Position numbers and translations under genes: made by a program | Part shown: positions 15,233 to 24,038 of the stretch, piece after piece | Position numbering within the stretch: position 1 is the stretch's first letter | Layout: each line of letters begins with the position of its first letter | Assembly: GCF_043557345.1 (NCBI RefSeq) | Contig: NZ_JBIFFV010000006.1 | Coordinates: forward strand, 62,001 to 126,000 | Reading direction: 5' to 3' | Length of the DNA: 64,000 nt | Source: Sulfitobacter sp043557345 | GTDB taxonomy: Bacteria > Pseudomonadota > Alphaproteobacteria > Rhodobacterales > Rhodobacteraceae | Notes under the pieces: generated by a model | Seen by the model: only the letters and a program-made list of their open reading frames with translations | Told to the model about the DNA's origin: nothing | Database searches by the model: none

Positions 15233-16219
15233 ATGCGGCTGATCTGCCCCAACTGCGACGCGCAATACGAAGTTCCCGACGATGTGATGCCGGCGGCGGG
15301 GCGTGATGTGCAATGTTCCAACTGCGGGCAGACGTGGTTCCAACATCACCCCGACAACGCGCCGGAGGCCGAAGAGGATGATTTCGCCGACGACGTGATG
15401 CGGATGAAGCAGCGCGGCCCGGATGAGGACAGCGAAGCCGCCGCAGCGGCCAGCCTGCCTGATTTGCAGCCCTTCGGCGATGAAGAGGAAGACGCGCCCT
15501 TTGACGACGGTCAAGACGACGACTTCGAAGACGCATCCGACCCCGAGGAGGAAGCCCCCCAGCCTGCCCCTGCCCCTGCCGCACCGGCGCGCCGCCCCCT
15601 CGACCCCGCCATCGCAGAGATCCTCCGCCAAGAAGCCGCGGCAGAGCAAGAAGCCCGCCGCCGCCGCCAATCGGAACCGCTGGAAAGCCAGCCGGACCTC
15701 GGCCTAGACGACGCGCCCCGGCCCCAGCCGCAGCAGGCCCCCGAGATCGCCGCGGACGATCATGTGCCCGAGGATGAAGACACCCGCCGCGCCCAAGAGG
15801 CTCGCCTGCGCATGGCCAAGATGCGCGGAGAGCCGGTGCCGGAAAGCGAGGTTGACGCCTATGGCAGCGCCTCGCGCCGCGATCTTCTGCCCGATATCGA
15901 AGAGATCAACTCGACCCTGCGCCATGACCGGCAAGAGGGCAGGCAGGCCGGGCCGACCCCCACCGCCGCGCTCGACCGCCCCGAAAAGCCGCAGAAATCC
16001 GGCGGGTTCATGCGTGGGTTCACCATAATGATCGTCTTGGCGGCCCTTCTGGCGGCGGTCTATGTCTACGCCCCCGAGATCGCGCAGTCCCTGCCGCAGG
16101 CCGATCCCTATCTGTCGTCCTATGTGGCATGGATGGACGATGCGCGGCTCTGGCTCGATGGGCAGTTGCAAGACCTGCTGGTCTGGCTCGACACCGTGGC
16201 GACCCAATCGCAGGGGTAA
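15233..16219 (+). CDS. Zinc-ribbon (MJ0042-type) membrane protein
   Basis: 328 residues. The N-terminus MRLICPNCDAQYEVP...VQCSNCGQTWFQ is an MJ0042-type zinc ribbon with two CxxC pairs (Cys5/8 and Cys28/31). A long acidic, proline- and alanine-rich low-complexity middle (about 40-255) follows, then one membrane helix (about 262-282, FTIMIVLAALLAAVYVYAPEI) and a short C-terminal tail. The start at 15233 is preferred over the ATG 6 bases earlier because the AGGA sits 6 bases before it. This architecture is common in alphaproteobacteria next to ftsE but has no assigned role; it could be a membrane-tethered regulator. Confidence 0.85.
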   Translation: MRLICPNCDAQYEVPDDVMPAAGRDVQCSNCGQTWFQHHPDNAPEAEEDDFADDVMRMKQRGPDEDSEAAAAASLPDLQPFGDEEEDAPFDDGQDDDFEDASDPEEEAPQPAPAPAAPARRPLDPAIAEILRQEAAAEQEARRRRQSEPLESQPDLGLDDAPRPQPQQAPEIAADDHVPEDEDTRRAQEARLRMAKMRGEPVPESEVDAYGSASRRDLLPDIEEINSTLRHDRQEGRQAGPTPTAALDRPEKPQKSGGFMRGFTIMIVLAALLAAVYVYAPEIAQSLPQADPYLSSYVAWMDDARLWLDGQLQDLLVWLDTVATQSQG

Positions 16220-16225
16220 GCCGGG

Positions 16226-18778
16226 TCAAAACCGATCTAACAGCCTGTTGAGGTAATCCCGCTCGACCTCGGGCCGCTCCGCCTCGCCTGAACGGCGGCG
16301 GATTTCGTCGAGCAACCGCCGCGCGCGGCCCTGATCGTCTGGCCCCTGCGCCAGCGGCGCGTCCGAGCTGTTGGCCCCGCTGCCGCCCTGCTCACGCCCA
16401 AGCGGATCGCGCCCCTCGCCGCGCTGATCGCCCCCCTCTGCCGTGCCTTGGCCGGGCTGGCCTGCGCGCTGCTCCTGCTCCATCGCCTCACCGAGGGCGC
16501 GCATCCCCTCGCGCAGCGCTTCCATCGCCTGCGCCTGATTGTCGATCGCCTCGGCCAGTTCGTCGCGGCGCAACGCCTCTCCGGCGCGGTCCATCGCCGC
16601 GCCCGCGCGGTCCAGCGCGTCGCGGGCCGCGTCCCCCTCAGCCGTGCCCTGCCCGGGCGAACGCCCCTGCTGGCGGCGCAGCTCGTCGCGCAGCGCTTGC
16701 TGGCGACCGGCGAGCCCTTCCTCGCCCCCGTCTTCACCGGAGGGGCCGCCCTGCCCGCGCCGGCCCTCATGGCTCTCGCCGCGCCCTTGCCCGCCGTTGC
16801 GGCCCTCGTTGCCGTCACTTTCGCCTGCGCCGGTGCCGGGGTTGAACTGCTCTTGCAGATCACGGAAGGCCTGATCGCTTAAGCCCTGCTGCTCCCGCAG
16901 CGTGTCTGACAGCCCCTCCATCGCCTGCTCACTGGGCGAATTGCCGCCCTGTCCGGGCTGGCCTTCGGTGACGCGCATATTCTCCATCATTTCCTGCAAC
17001 TGGCGCAGCGCCTCGGCGGCTTCGGCCATACGGCCCTGTTCCATCAACTCCTGAATGCGGTCCATCATGCGTTGCAGATCGTCTTGGGTCATCTGCATCG
17101 CCTCGCCCTGCGGCTGCTGGTTTTCGCCCCCGCCTTTCTGCGCCTGCTGGCGCTGAAGTTGTTCAAGGTAATCTTCGGTGGCGCGGCGCAGCTCGTCCAT
17201 CAGTTCGGCGATCTCGGCCTCGGAGGCACCATTCTTCATCGCCTCGTTCAACCGATCCTGCGCGCGACGCATCCGGTCGAGCGCATCGGCCAAGACGCCT
17301 TCTTCCAATTCGATCGCCAGCGCCCATAGGTCTTCGGCCAGCTCGGTCTGCACCTCTTCGTCCAGCCCGTAGCGCGCGCGCAGTTCCAGCCGCCGGATCA
17401 CCTGCTTGAGCCGCAGTACCGTCACCTCCGACCGTAGGTCATCGCCGGGGGCATAACTCACCGCGCGCAATACCTGCGCGATGCGCGGCGCATTGGCGCG
17501 GGACCACAAAAGATCGCGCCGCATCTCGATCACCGCCGCCGCCGCCGGATCGAAAAAGCGCCGCCCCGGCAGGGTCAACTGGCTCCCCTCGGTCACGGCC
17601 TGCTGTTCGGAGGCGTCCAAGACCGAAAGTTGCAGCGACACCGGCAAATTGGCCCATGGGTGTTTCGAGAAATTCTCGATCAGCCTCTCTTCGAAATCCC
17701 GCCGGTCGCCGCTGATCGGCATGGGCAGCGGCACCACGATCTCGGGCCGCGGGTCGGGGTCGACGGTCAGACCATAGCGCCGGTCGACCGAGGCCAGATC
17801 GAGGCTGATCCGCGCCTCACCGGCTTCGACGCCATAATCGTCGCGCGCAAGGAACGGCAGGCTCATCTCTCCCAAAGCAGTCACCTCGGGCGGGCCGAGC
17901 CTTTCGACCTGCGGCGCGGCATCGGGCAAAAGCGTGATTTGCCACGCCCGCGCGCCCGGCCCGTCGATGCTGATCTCCCCGCTTTGGCGCAGGGTGAAAT
18001 CCTGCGCGGGTTCCGAAGACGCCGCCACTTCCCGGCCCGAGACGCTCTCAGCCACCGTCAGCGCGCCCAATTCGCCATAGAGCCGCAGGGTGATCAGCGT
18101 GCCCTCAGGCAGCGACAGCGCCCCGCCCTCAAGATCGTTGAGGTAGAGCGTCGGCTTGCCGGTATGACGCGGCGGCTCGGCCCAGCCTTCCCAAACGGGG
18201 CCGGAGGCCAGCGTGCCGCCCGCCCCGCCGGGGGCCAGATGCGTCACCTCGCCCAACCGCCAGACGGATCCGAAGACAAGCGCCACGATGAACCCAAGCA
18301 GCGCCACATAGCGCAGCGCATAGGGATCGGCCTGCGCGACCCGAAGGTCGCCCTTCACCGGCTTCGCCGCAGCCGCCCGCGCGGCCATGCGCCGCTGATG
18401 CGCCTGCCAGACCGCCGCCGAGGCGGCATCGCCCGCGCCAATCGCCTGATCGTCCAAGAGCGCGCGAATGGGCCGCCCCGGCAAGCTATCATCCAAACGC
18501 GCCAACGCCGCCGCGCGGGATGGCAGGCGGAAACGGCGCAGCGCAAAGACCAGAGTAAAGAGGGCCGCCAGACCGATTACGGCCAGCACGGCCCAAAGCA
18601 CGCCGCCCGCCAGAGCATCCTGCGCCCCCATCATCAGCGCCGCCAGCACCGCCAGCACCAGCGCCAGCATGGGCCAGAGCGCCTGCACCAGCGCCTCGGC
18701 CAGCATCCCTGCCCAGGTCAGCCGCAGGGGCCAGCGCAAAGCGCGCAGCCTGTCTGTCCTGTCAGTGGATGTCTCCAT
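16226..18778 (-). CDS. TIGR02302 / DUF4175 family membrane protein
   Basis: 850 residues. Two or three N-terminal membrane helices (about 14-80, LALVLAVLAALMMG and VLWAVLAVIGLAALFTLVF) and another at about 152-172 precede a large periplasmic-type domain (about 180-470). After it come a helical region and a long Gln/Gly/Glu-rich low-complexity stretch (about 530-800; ENQQPQGEAMQ, GQGGNSPSEQAMEG, GRSPGQGTAEGD). I recognise the family as the conserved alphaproteobacterial TIGR02302 protein; its function is unknown and an envelope role is likely from topology. It is the last gene of the argH-lysA operon, 35 bases after lysA. Confidence 0.85.
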   Translation of the reverse strand: METSTDRTDRLRALRWPLRLTWAGMLAEALVQALWPMLALVLAVLAALMMGAQDALAGGVLWAVLAVIGLAALFTLVFALRRFRLPSRAAALARLDDSLPGRPIRALLDDQAIGAGDAASAAVWQAHQRRMAARAAAAKPVKGDLRVAQADPYALRYVALLGFIVALVFGSVWRLGEVTHLAPGGAGGTLASGPVWEGWAEPPRHTGKPTLYLNDLEGGALSLPEGTLITLRLYGELGALTVAESVSGREVAASSEPAQDFTLRQSGEISIDGPGARAWQITLLPDAAPQVERLGPPEVTALGEMSLPFLARDDYGVEAGEARISLDLASVDRRYGLTVDPDPRPEIVVPLPMPISGDRRDFEERLIENFSKHPWANLPVSLQLSVLDASEQQAVTEGSQLTLPGRRFFDPAAAAVIEMRRDLLWSRANAPRIAQVLRAVSYAPGDDLRSEVTVLRLKQVIRRLELRARYGLDEEVQTELAEDLWALAIELEEGVLADALDRMRRAQDRLNEAMKNGASEAEIAELMDELRRATEDYLEQLQRQQAQKGGGENQQPQGEAMQMTQDDLQRMMDRIQELMEQGRMAEAAEALRQLQEMMENMRVTEGQPGQGGNSPSEQAMEGLSDTLREQQGLSDQAFRDLQEQFNPGTGAGESDGNEGRNGGQGRGESHEGRRGQGGPSGEDGGEEGLAGRQQALRDELRRQQGRSPGQGTAEGDAARDALDRAGAAMDRAGEALRRDELAEAIDNQAQAMEALREGMRALGEAMEQEQRAGQPGQGTAEGGDQRGEGRDPLGREQGGSGANSSDAPLAQGPDDQGRARRLLDEIRRRSGEAERPEVERDYLNRLLDRF

Positions 18779-18813
18779 GCGTCACGCTCCGGTGGCCCGG
18801 CGGCGGGATGCCG

Positions 18814-20079
18814 TCAGAGCCATTCAGGGATGGTATCGCGGTTTATCATTTCGTCAAAGCTTGGCCGTGGGCGGATAACCGCGAATTGATCGCCGTTCAC
18901 CAGCACCTCGGGGATCAGGGGCCGCGAGTTATACTCGCTGCTCATCACCGCGCCGTAAGCCCCGGCAGAGCGGAAGGCCACCAGATCGCCTGAGCCCAAC
19001 ACCGGCATCATCCGCTGTTTTGCGAAAGTATCACCGGATTCGCAGACCGGCCCCACGATATCGACGGGGCGCGGCTCGGCCCCCGGGGCGGGTTCATTGA
19101 GCGGCACGATGTCATGCCATGCGTCATACATGGCGGGGCGAATGAGATCGTTCATCGCGGCATCGAGGATCAGGAAATCGCGGCCTTCGCCGGATTTGAG
19201 ATAGATCACCTCGCTCACCAGCACACCTGCGTTGCCCGCGATCAAGCGGCCCGGCTCGATCTCGACCTCGCAGCCCAGATGCCCCAGTTTGCGCTGCACC
19301 ATCGCGCCGTAATCCGTGGGCAGCGGCGGGGCGGAATTCGAGCGCTCGTAAGGGATGCCCAGGCCGCCGCCAAGGTCGAGCCGCCGGATGTCATGGCCAT
19401 CGGCGCGCAGCACCTCGGTCAGTTCCGCGACCTTGCCGTAAGCCTGCTCAAAGGGCGCCAGATCGGTCAATTGGCTGCCGATATGCACGTCGATGCCCAC
19501 GATCTCGAGCCCCGGCAGCTTGGCCGCCATGGCATAGACTTCGCGGGCGCGGGCGATGGGGATGCCGAACTTGTTCTCGCTTTTGCCGGTGGCGATCTTG
19601 GCGTGGGTTTTCGCGTCCACATCCGGGTTCACGCGAATGGTGATCGGGGCCACTTTGCCCAATTCCCGCGCCACGACATCCAGCAGGATCATCTCTGGCT
19701 CGCTCTCGACGTTGAACTGGCGGATGCCCCCCGTGAGCGCCAGTTCGATCTCCTCCCGGGTCTTGCCGACGCCGGAGAAGACGATCTTATCGCCCGGCAC
19801 GCCCGCCGCTTTCGCCCGGCGGTATTCCCCGCCCGAGACCACATCCATCCCCGCGCCCGCCTGCGCCAACGTGCGCAAAACGGCTTGGTTGGAATTGGCC
19901 TTCATCGCATAGCAGACCAGATGGTCCATGCCCGAGAGCGCGTCGTCAAAAAGGTGGAAATGGCGCAGCAGCGTGGCGGTGGAGTAGACATAGACGGGCG
20001 TGCCCACGCTGGCCGCGATCTCGGCAAGACTCACGTCCTCGGCGTGCAACACACCGTCTTTATAGAGAAAATGATCCAT
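18814..20079 (-). CDS. lysA: Diaminopimelate decarboxylase
   Basis: PLP-dependent fold-III decarboxylase making L-lysine from meso-diaminopimelate, 421 residues. YAMKANSNQ near 56-64 holds the PLP lysine; HIGSQLTDL and GGGLGIPY are the phosphate-binding and TIM-barrel motifs; VGPVCESGDTF (about 341-351) carries the conserved active-site Cys-Glu; GAYGAVMSSEYNSRP is the C-terminal substrate loop. The start is MDHFLYKDGVLHAEDV. It lies 27 bases after the DUF2834 gene in the operon led by argH, linking arginine and lysine biosynthesis genes. Confidence 0.97.
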   Translation of the reverse strand: MDHFLYKDGVLHAEDVSLAEIAASVGTPVYVYSTATLLRHFHLFDDALSGMDHLVCYAMKANSNQAVLRTLAQAGAGMDVVSGGEYRRAKAAGVPGDKIVFSGVGKTREEIELALTGGIRQFNVESEPEMILLDVVARELGKVAPITIRVNPDVDAKTHAKIATGKSENKFGIPIARAREVYAMAAKLPGLEIVGIDVHIGSQLTDLAPFEQAYGKVAELTEVLRADGHDIRRLDLGGGLGIPYERSNSAPPLPTDYGAMVQRKLGHLGCEVEIEPGRLIAGNAGVLVSEVIYLKSGEGRDFLILDAAMNDLIRPAMYDAWHDIVPLNEPAPGAEPRPVDIVGPVCESGDTFAKQRMMPVLGSGDLVAFRSAGAYGAVMSSEYNSRPLIPEVLVNGDQFAVIRPRPSFDEMINRDTIPEWL

Positions 20080-20106
20080 CTGCGCTTGGCCCCATGTCGT
20101 CGCCGC

Positions 20107-20424
20107 TTATCTGATGGGCGCTGTCCGCAGGAAAAGATAGAGCGGCAGGCCACAGCTCACCCCAATACAGAACGTGGCGGGAATGGCAATCAGGCTGAGG
20201 AAATTGCGCCGCACGGCGACCTCGGCAATGATCCAGATGGTCAAGGTGACGGCCGCGATGGTCAGATCCCAGACCAGCCCGCTGGCGGCGGCATTGGCGT
20301 GCCATGCGTCCACCATGGCGCTCAGGCTCCAGCCTTCGGCGTTGAACCATGTGACGAAGTAATACATCGGATGGACCGCCCCCCAGACCGCGAGGGCGAG
20401 GTAGAGCATCCGCAAAAGCGACAT
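20107..20424 (-). CDS. DUF2834 family membrane protein
   Basis: 105 residues, MSLLRMLYLALAVWG start. Three hydrophobic helices (about 4-24, 45-66, 76-98) and the pattern HPMYYFVTWF...G, characteristic of DUF2834. The start codon shares one base with the stop of the preceding small lipoprotein gene (TGATG), so it is translationally coupled. Function unknown; it lies between argH and lysA. Confidence 0.85.
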   Translation of the reverse strand: MSLLRMLYLALAVWGAVHPMYYFVTWFNAEGWSLSAMVDAWHANAAASGLVWDLTIAAVTLTIWIIAEVAVRRNFLSLIAIPATFCIGVSCGLPLYLFLRTAPIR

Positions 20425-20585
20425 CAGAAACTCTTGACCACGCCGACGGTGGCATAGCCCGACAGGCTGATCCCCGGCTCGGTCGGCGGTGTGGGCGCGG
20501 CCTGCCGTGGGGCGGACTGCGGCGGTGTGCAAGCGGCCAAGGCAAGCGCCCCGGCCACCAGCGTGATCTGCAAAAGCGGCCTCAT
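20424..20585 (-). CDS. Tiny lipoprotein (53 residues)
   Basis: MRPLLQITLVAGALALAACTPPQ begins a clear lipoprotein signal with lipobox LAAC (Cys19), followed by a proline-rich mature part and ending GYATVGVVKSF. The ATG overlaps the stop of the preceding lipoprotein gene (ATGA at 20585-20582) and its stop overlaps the next ATG, so expression is coupled on both sides. The mature protein is only 35 residues, with no recognisable domain; the end GISLSGYATVGVVKSF hints at a short beta structure. Confidence 0.75.
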   Translation of the reverse strand: MRPLLQITLVAGALALAACTPPQSAPRQAAPTPPTEPGISLSGYATVGVVKSF

Positions 20586-20761
20586 GACCCGGCCCCGAGC
20601 ATCAGCGAGAACGGCCCGCGGCGCAGCCCCACCGCCGTCCCCACCGAGACGCCCGAAGAGGACATGGTGATGCTGCTGCTGGCCGTGGGCCGCACCGGCT
20701 CCCCATCCGCGCCACAGGCGGCAAGGCTCAACAGGGATAGGGCCGCAAGGAGGCGTTTCAC
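20582..20761 (-). CDS. Tiny lipoprotein (59 residues), GTG start
   Basis: Starts at GTG (VKRLLAALSLLSLAACGADG), overlapping the argH stop (GTGA). Basic residues, hydrophobic core and lipobox LAAC (Cys16) define a lipoprotein signal; the mature chain is 44 residues and ends GLRRGPFSLMLGAGS. An upstream in-frame ATG lies inside argH, so the coupled GTG is preferred. I do not recognise the family. In Rhodobacterales small lipoproteins often follow argH, which argues for a real gene. Confidence 0.75.
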   Translation of the reverse strand: MKRLLAALSLLSLAACGADGEPVRPTASSSITMSSSGVSVGTAVGLRRGPFSLMLGAGS

Positions 20762-22149
20762 TTCAGGATTTCCTTCCAACGCTCAATCTGGGCACGCACC
20801 TGCGCGGGCGCGGTGCCGCCATAGGACATGCGCGAGTTTACCGAATTTTCGACGCCAAGCACGTCAAAAACGTCCTCCGTGATCTCGGCATGGACCGATT
20901 GCATCTGCTCTAGCGTCAGGTCGGGCAGATCACAGCCCTGCGCCTCGGCCATGGCGACCAGCGTGCCGGTGACGTGATGCGCGTCGCGGAACGGCAGGTT
21001 CGGCACCCGCACCAGCCAATCGGCCAGATCGGTGGCGGTGGAAAAGCCCGAGCCCGCGGCGGCGGCGAGGTTCTCACGCTCGGCGGTCATGTCGCCCACC
21101 ATGCCGGTCATCGCGGCCAGCGCCAGCATCAGGTTGTCGGCAGCGTCAAAGACCTGCTCTTTGTCCTCCTGCATGTCCTTGGAATAGGCCAGCGGCAGCC
21201 CCTTCATCACCATCATCAGCGCGGTGTTCGCGCCGAAAATGCGGCCCACCTTGGCGCGGATGAGCTCGGCGGCATCGGGGTTCTTCTTCTGCGGCATGAT
21301 CGAAGAGCCGGTCGAGAAGCGGTCCGACAGCGCCACGAAACGGAACTGCGCGGAGGACCAGATCACCAATTCCTCGGCGAAGCGCGACAGGTGCATGGCG
21401 CAGATGCTGGCGGCTGACATGAATTCCAGCGCGAAGTCGCGGTCGCTCACCGCGTCGAGGCTGTTCGCGGCGGGGCGGTCGAAACCAAGCGCCTCTGCCG
21501 TCATCTCGCGGTCAATCGGGAAGGAGGTGCCCGCCAGTGCGGCGGCCCCCAGCGGGCATTCGTTCATCCGCGCCCGCGCATCGCGGATGCGCGACAGATC
21601 GCGGCCAAACATCTCGACATAGGCCATCATGTGATGCCCCCATGTCACGGGCTGCGCGGTTTGCAGATGGGTAAAGCCGGGCATGACCCAATCGGCCCCC
21701 GCTTCGGCCTGAGACAAAAGCGCGCGGATCAGCGCCTGCAGCCCTTCGTCGGCGGCGTCCAATTGGTCGCGCACCCAAAGCTTGAAATCGGTGGCGACTT
21801 GGTCGTTCCGGCTGCGGCCCGTGTGCAAGCGGCCTGCGGGCTCTCCGATCAGGTCTTTCAGCCGTGCTTCCACGTTCATATGGATGTCTTCGAGCGCGGC
21901 GGAGAATTCGAACCGGCCCTCTTCGATCTCTGACAAGATTGTGAGAAGCCCTTCCCGTATCGCGTCGGCGTCGTTATCAGTCAGGATGCCTGTGGCTGCC
22001 AGCATGGCGGCATGGGCACGCGACCCTTTGATGTCTTGCGCGGCCATCCGTTTGTCGAACCCGATCGAGGCGTTGATCGCCTCCATGATCGCATCCGGTC
22101 CGGCGGCGAAACGCCCGCCCCACATTTTGTTCGAGGTCGTGTCGGTCAT
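20758..22149 (-). CDS. argH: Argininosuccinate lyase
   Basis: Last step of arginine synthesis, splitting argininosuccinate to arginine and fumarate; 463 residues, the family length. The fumarase-superfamily signature GSSIMPQKKNPDAAEL (about 277-292) and the catalytic-region segment GRSRNDQVATD (about 107-117) are clear. The start MTDTTSNKMWGGRF is chosen because the WGGRF motif lies at the N-terminus of all ArgH; longer frames run into the divergent tlpA. Only 23 bases separate the argH and tlpA start codons, so the argH promoter must lie within tlpA. Confidence 0.97.
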   Translation of the reverse strand: MTDTTSNKMWGGRFAAGPDAIMEAINASIGFDKRMAAQDIKGSRAHAAMLAATGILTDNDADAIREGLLTILSEIEEGRFEFSAALEDIHMNVEARLKDLIGEPAGRLHTGRSRNDQVATDFKLWVRDQLDAADEGLQALIRALLSQAEAGADWVMPGFTHLQTAQPVTWGHHMMAYVEMFGRDLSRIRDARARMNECPLGAAALAGTSFPIDREMTAEALGFDRPAANSLDAVSDRDFALEFMSAASICAMHLSRFAEELVIWSSAQFRFVALSDRFSTGSSIMPQKKNPDAAELIRAKVGRIFGANTALMMVMKGLPLAYSKDMQEDKEQVFDAADNLMLALAAMTGMVGDMTAERENLAAAAGSGFSTATDLADWLVRVPNLPFRDAHHVTGTLVAMAEAQGCDLPDLTLEQMQSVHAEITEDVFDVLGVENSVNSRMSYGGTAPAQVRAQIERWKEILK

Positions 22150-22172
22150 GTTGAATACCCTTGGAGGGACGT

Positions 22173-22742
22173 ATGAAAAATCTTGTGCTCGGCCTCGTTT
22201 ATACGCTGCTTGTCGCAGGTGCAAACCCCGCCCTTGCCGGAACGGCTGACCTCGCGGGGCTGCGCGAAGGGGACATGAAGAAACTCGTGATCCATGACGC
22301 GCCGCAGGCGACCTCTGACGTGACCTTTGAGCGCGAGGACGACGGCGAGGCGATGTCGCTGGCGGATTACGAAGGCAAGGTCGTGCTGGTAAACTTCTGG
22401 GCCACATGGTGCGCGCCCTGCCGCAAGGAGATGCCGCAGTTGAACGCCTTGCAAAAGGAATTCGGCGGCGATGATTTTCAGGTGCTGACCATCGCCACGG
22501 GGCGCAACTCTGAGGAAGGGATCAAACGGTTCTTCGAGGAAGCGGGTGTCGACAGTCTGCCCCGTCACCAAGACCCGAAGCAAAAGCTCGCCAGCCAGAT
22601 GGGTGTGTTCGGCCTGCCGATCAGCGTGATCCTAGACCGTGAGGGGCGCGAGATTGCCCGGTTGCAGGGCGATGCGAAATGGGATTCCGACAGCGCCCGC
22701 GCGATCATCGCAGCCCTGATCGAAGAAGGCGCCGAGAGCTAA
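22173..22742 (+). CDS. tlpA: TlpA-family thiol-disulfide reductase
   Basis: 189 residues. Signal peptide MKNLVLGLVYTLLVAGANPALAG, then a thioredoxin fold with active site WCAPCRKE (Cys80/Cys83) and the cis-proline region VFGLPISVILD near 150. Such periplasmic reductases serve cytochrome c maturation or copper insertion into cytochrome oxidase. A strong GGAGGG site is 7 bases before the ATG at 22173; the earlier in-frame ATG at 22161 lies before it. Divergent from argH, an arrangement I have seen in other alphaproteobacteria. Confidence 0.93.
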   Translation: MKNLVLGLVYTLLVAGANPALAGTADLAGLREGDMKKLVIHDAPQATSDVTFEREDDGEAMSLADYEGKVVLVNFWATWCAPCRKEMPQLNALQKEFGGDDFQVLTIATGRNSEEGIKRFFEEAGVDSLPRHQDPKQKLASQMGVFGLPISVILDREGREIARLQGDAKWDSDSARAIIAALIEEGAES

Positions 22743-22772
22743 GCGGCCAGGTCGGGCCTCCGCGCCCGGCCC

Positions 22773-23840
22773 TCACGCCACATGTTGCAGGATCGCGGCC
22801 TCCGAGGTGCTGAGATTGCGCCGCGCGAAACCGCCATAGCTGTGCGGGTCCGTCTCTAGCTGCGGATGCGCCGCCAGCAGTCGCGCCCGGTCCTGCGCGC
22901 CAAGGCTGGTGAGCGGGGCCGAGGCGGGATGAAAGCTCTCGGTCTCGACACCATTGGCCCACATGACCTGATGCGCGGCCAGCAGGACGTGGATATAGGT
23001 CACCTCGCGCAGGGACGTATCGCTGGCCACGCTGCGCCCGTTGATCAAGTCCTTGGCGGCGACCAGCACTTCGTCACTGTTGAAAAGATCACGGGCCTGA
23101 GCGCCTTGCAGCACGATCCGGTGGTCGGGTGAGACCAGCAGCGGGGCGTCGGGCCGGGCAATCCCCAAGGCACCGGGGCGGAAGCGCACGGGGCGCAGAT
23201 GCGGCATGGCATGCAGCCGCGCGCCGCTCATCCGGCGGCTGCCGATCCACGTTAGCGGCTGCGCGCCATTGTCCTTGGTCTGGATCAGATCGCCCTCGCG
23301 CAACTCTTCAATCAGGGCGCTGCCCTTGGGCGTGCGGATGCGGGTGCCGGGGGTGAAACAGATTACCCCGCCGCGCTCGGGCTGGTCAGCGCGCGCGGGG
23401 GTCAGGGTGCTGTGCATCACCCAAAGTTCACTGTCGCGCGGGGGCAGTTCATCGACGAACATCAAGAGCGGCATCCGCCCCGGGCCTGCGTCAATCAGGG
23501 TGACGGTATAGGTCCGCGCGCCATTGGTAACCATGAAGCTGTCGTCGGGCAGCGGGGCCGTGCCCACGGCGCGGCGTGACGTGGGCGGCATCATGCCCCC
23601 CTCCTCTAGTGCGGCCCCGATCAGGCGCTGCACTTTGCGGGCCGCGCGTTTGCGCAACCGCTCTGCCCCGTCCGCCATATCCAGCCGCAGCACATCATTC
23701 GGCCCATCCACCCGGATGGTATCCCCGCGCCACGCCCAGGCCGAGCCCAGTTCGAGCCACTGCACCGGCGCGGCCTCCAGACCGTCGATCTCTGTTTGCG
23801 ACCAGCTGATGACAAACGTGCCCCGAAAGCCCGTTTTCAT
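22773..23840 (-). CDS. Hint-domain (Hint_2) protein
   Basis: 355 residues from MKTGFRGTFVIS. The N-terminal ~155 residues form an unassigned domain. A Hint (hedgehog/intein) domain begins at Cys161 in ICFTPGTRIRTPKG, the autoprocessing nucleophile position, with the later block LVSPDHRIVLQG (His240). It continues to about 310 (YIHVLLAAHQVMWANGVETESF). After it is a 50-residue tail. No signal peptide or toxin domain is evident. Rhodobacterales genomes commonly encode several such solitary Hint proteins; whether they cleave themselves is not known. Convergent with tlpA. Confidence 0.85.
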   Translation of the reverse strand: MKTGFRGTFVISWSQTEIDGLEAAPVQWLELGSAWAWRGDTIRVDGPNDVLRLDMADGAERLRKRAARKVQRLIGAALEEGGMMPPTSRRAVGTAPLPDDSFMVTNGARTYTVTLIDAGPGRMPLLMFVDELPPRDSELWVMHSTLTPARADQPERGGVICFTPGTRIRTPKGSALIEELREGDLIQTKDNGAQPLTWIGSRRMSGARLHAMPHLRPVRFRPGALGIARPDAPLLVSPDHRIVLQGAQARDLFNSDEVLVAAKDLINGRSVASDTSLREVTYIHVLLAAHQVMWANGVETESFHPASAPLTSLGAQDRARLLAAHPQLETDPHSYGGFARRNLSTSEAAILQHVA

Positions 23841-24038
23841 AACTGCTCTGCCTGCCTCGTTTCTTATTGCCAGCAGTCTAGCAAAGCCGGGGGTCGCGCG
23901 AAAGATGGCGCGAATGTGGCGGCGAAACCTGTTGCAAATTGATCTTCGCCCCTGCGGCACCGGCGAAGCGCTGCGAAACGCTTGTAAATTGTCAGCGTCT
24001 TGGTAACGTCAGAGCGGTCAAACAGCCGGAGGCACCGC

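Noticed and set aside
22960..23840. Complete intein or inteinized gene
   Set aside because: The Hint domain is not inserted in a recognisable host protein; it is better described as a solitary Hint_2 protein.
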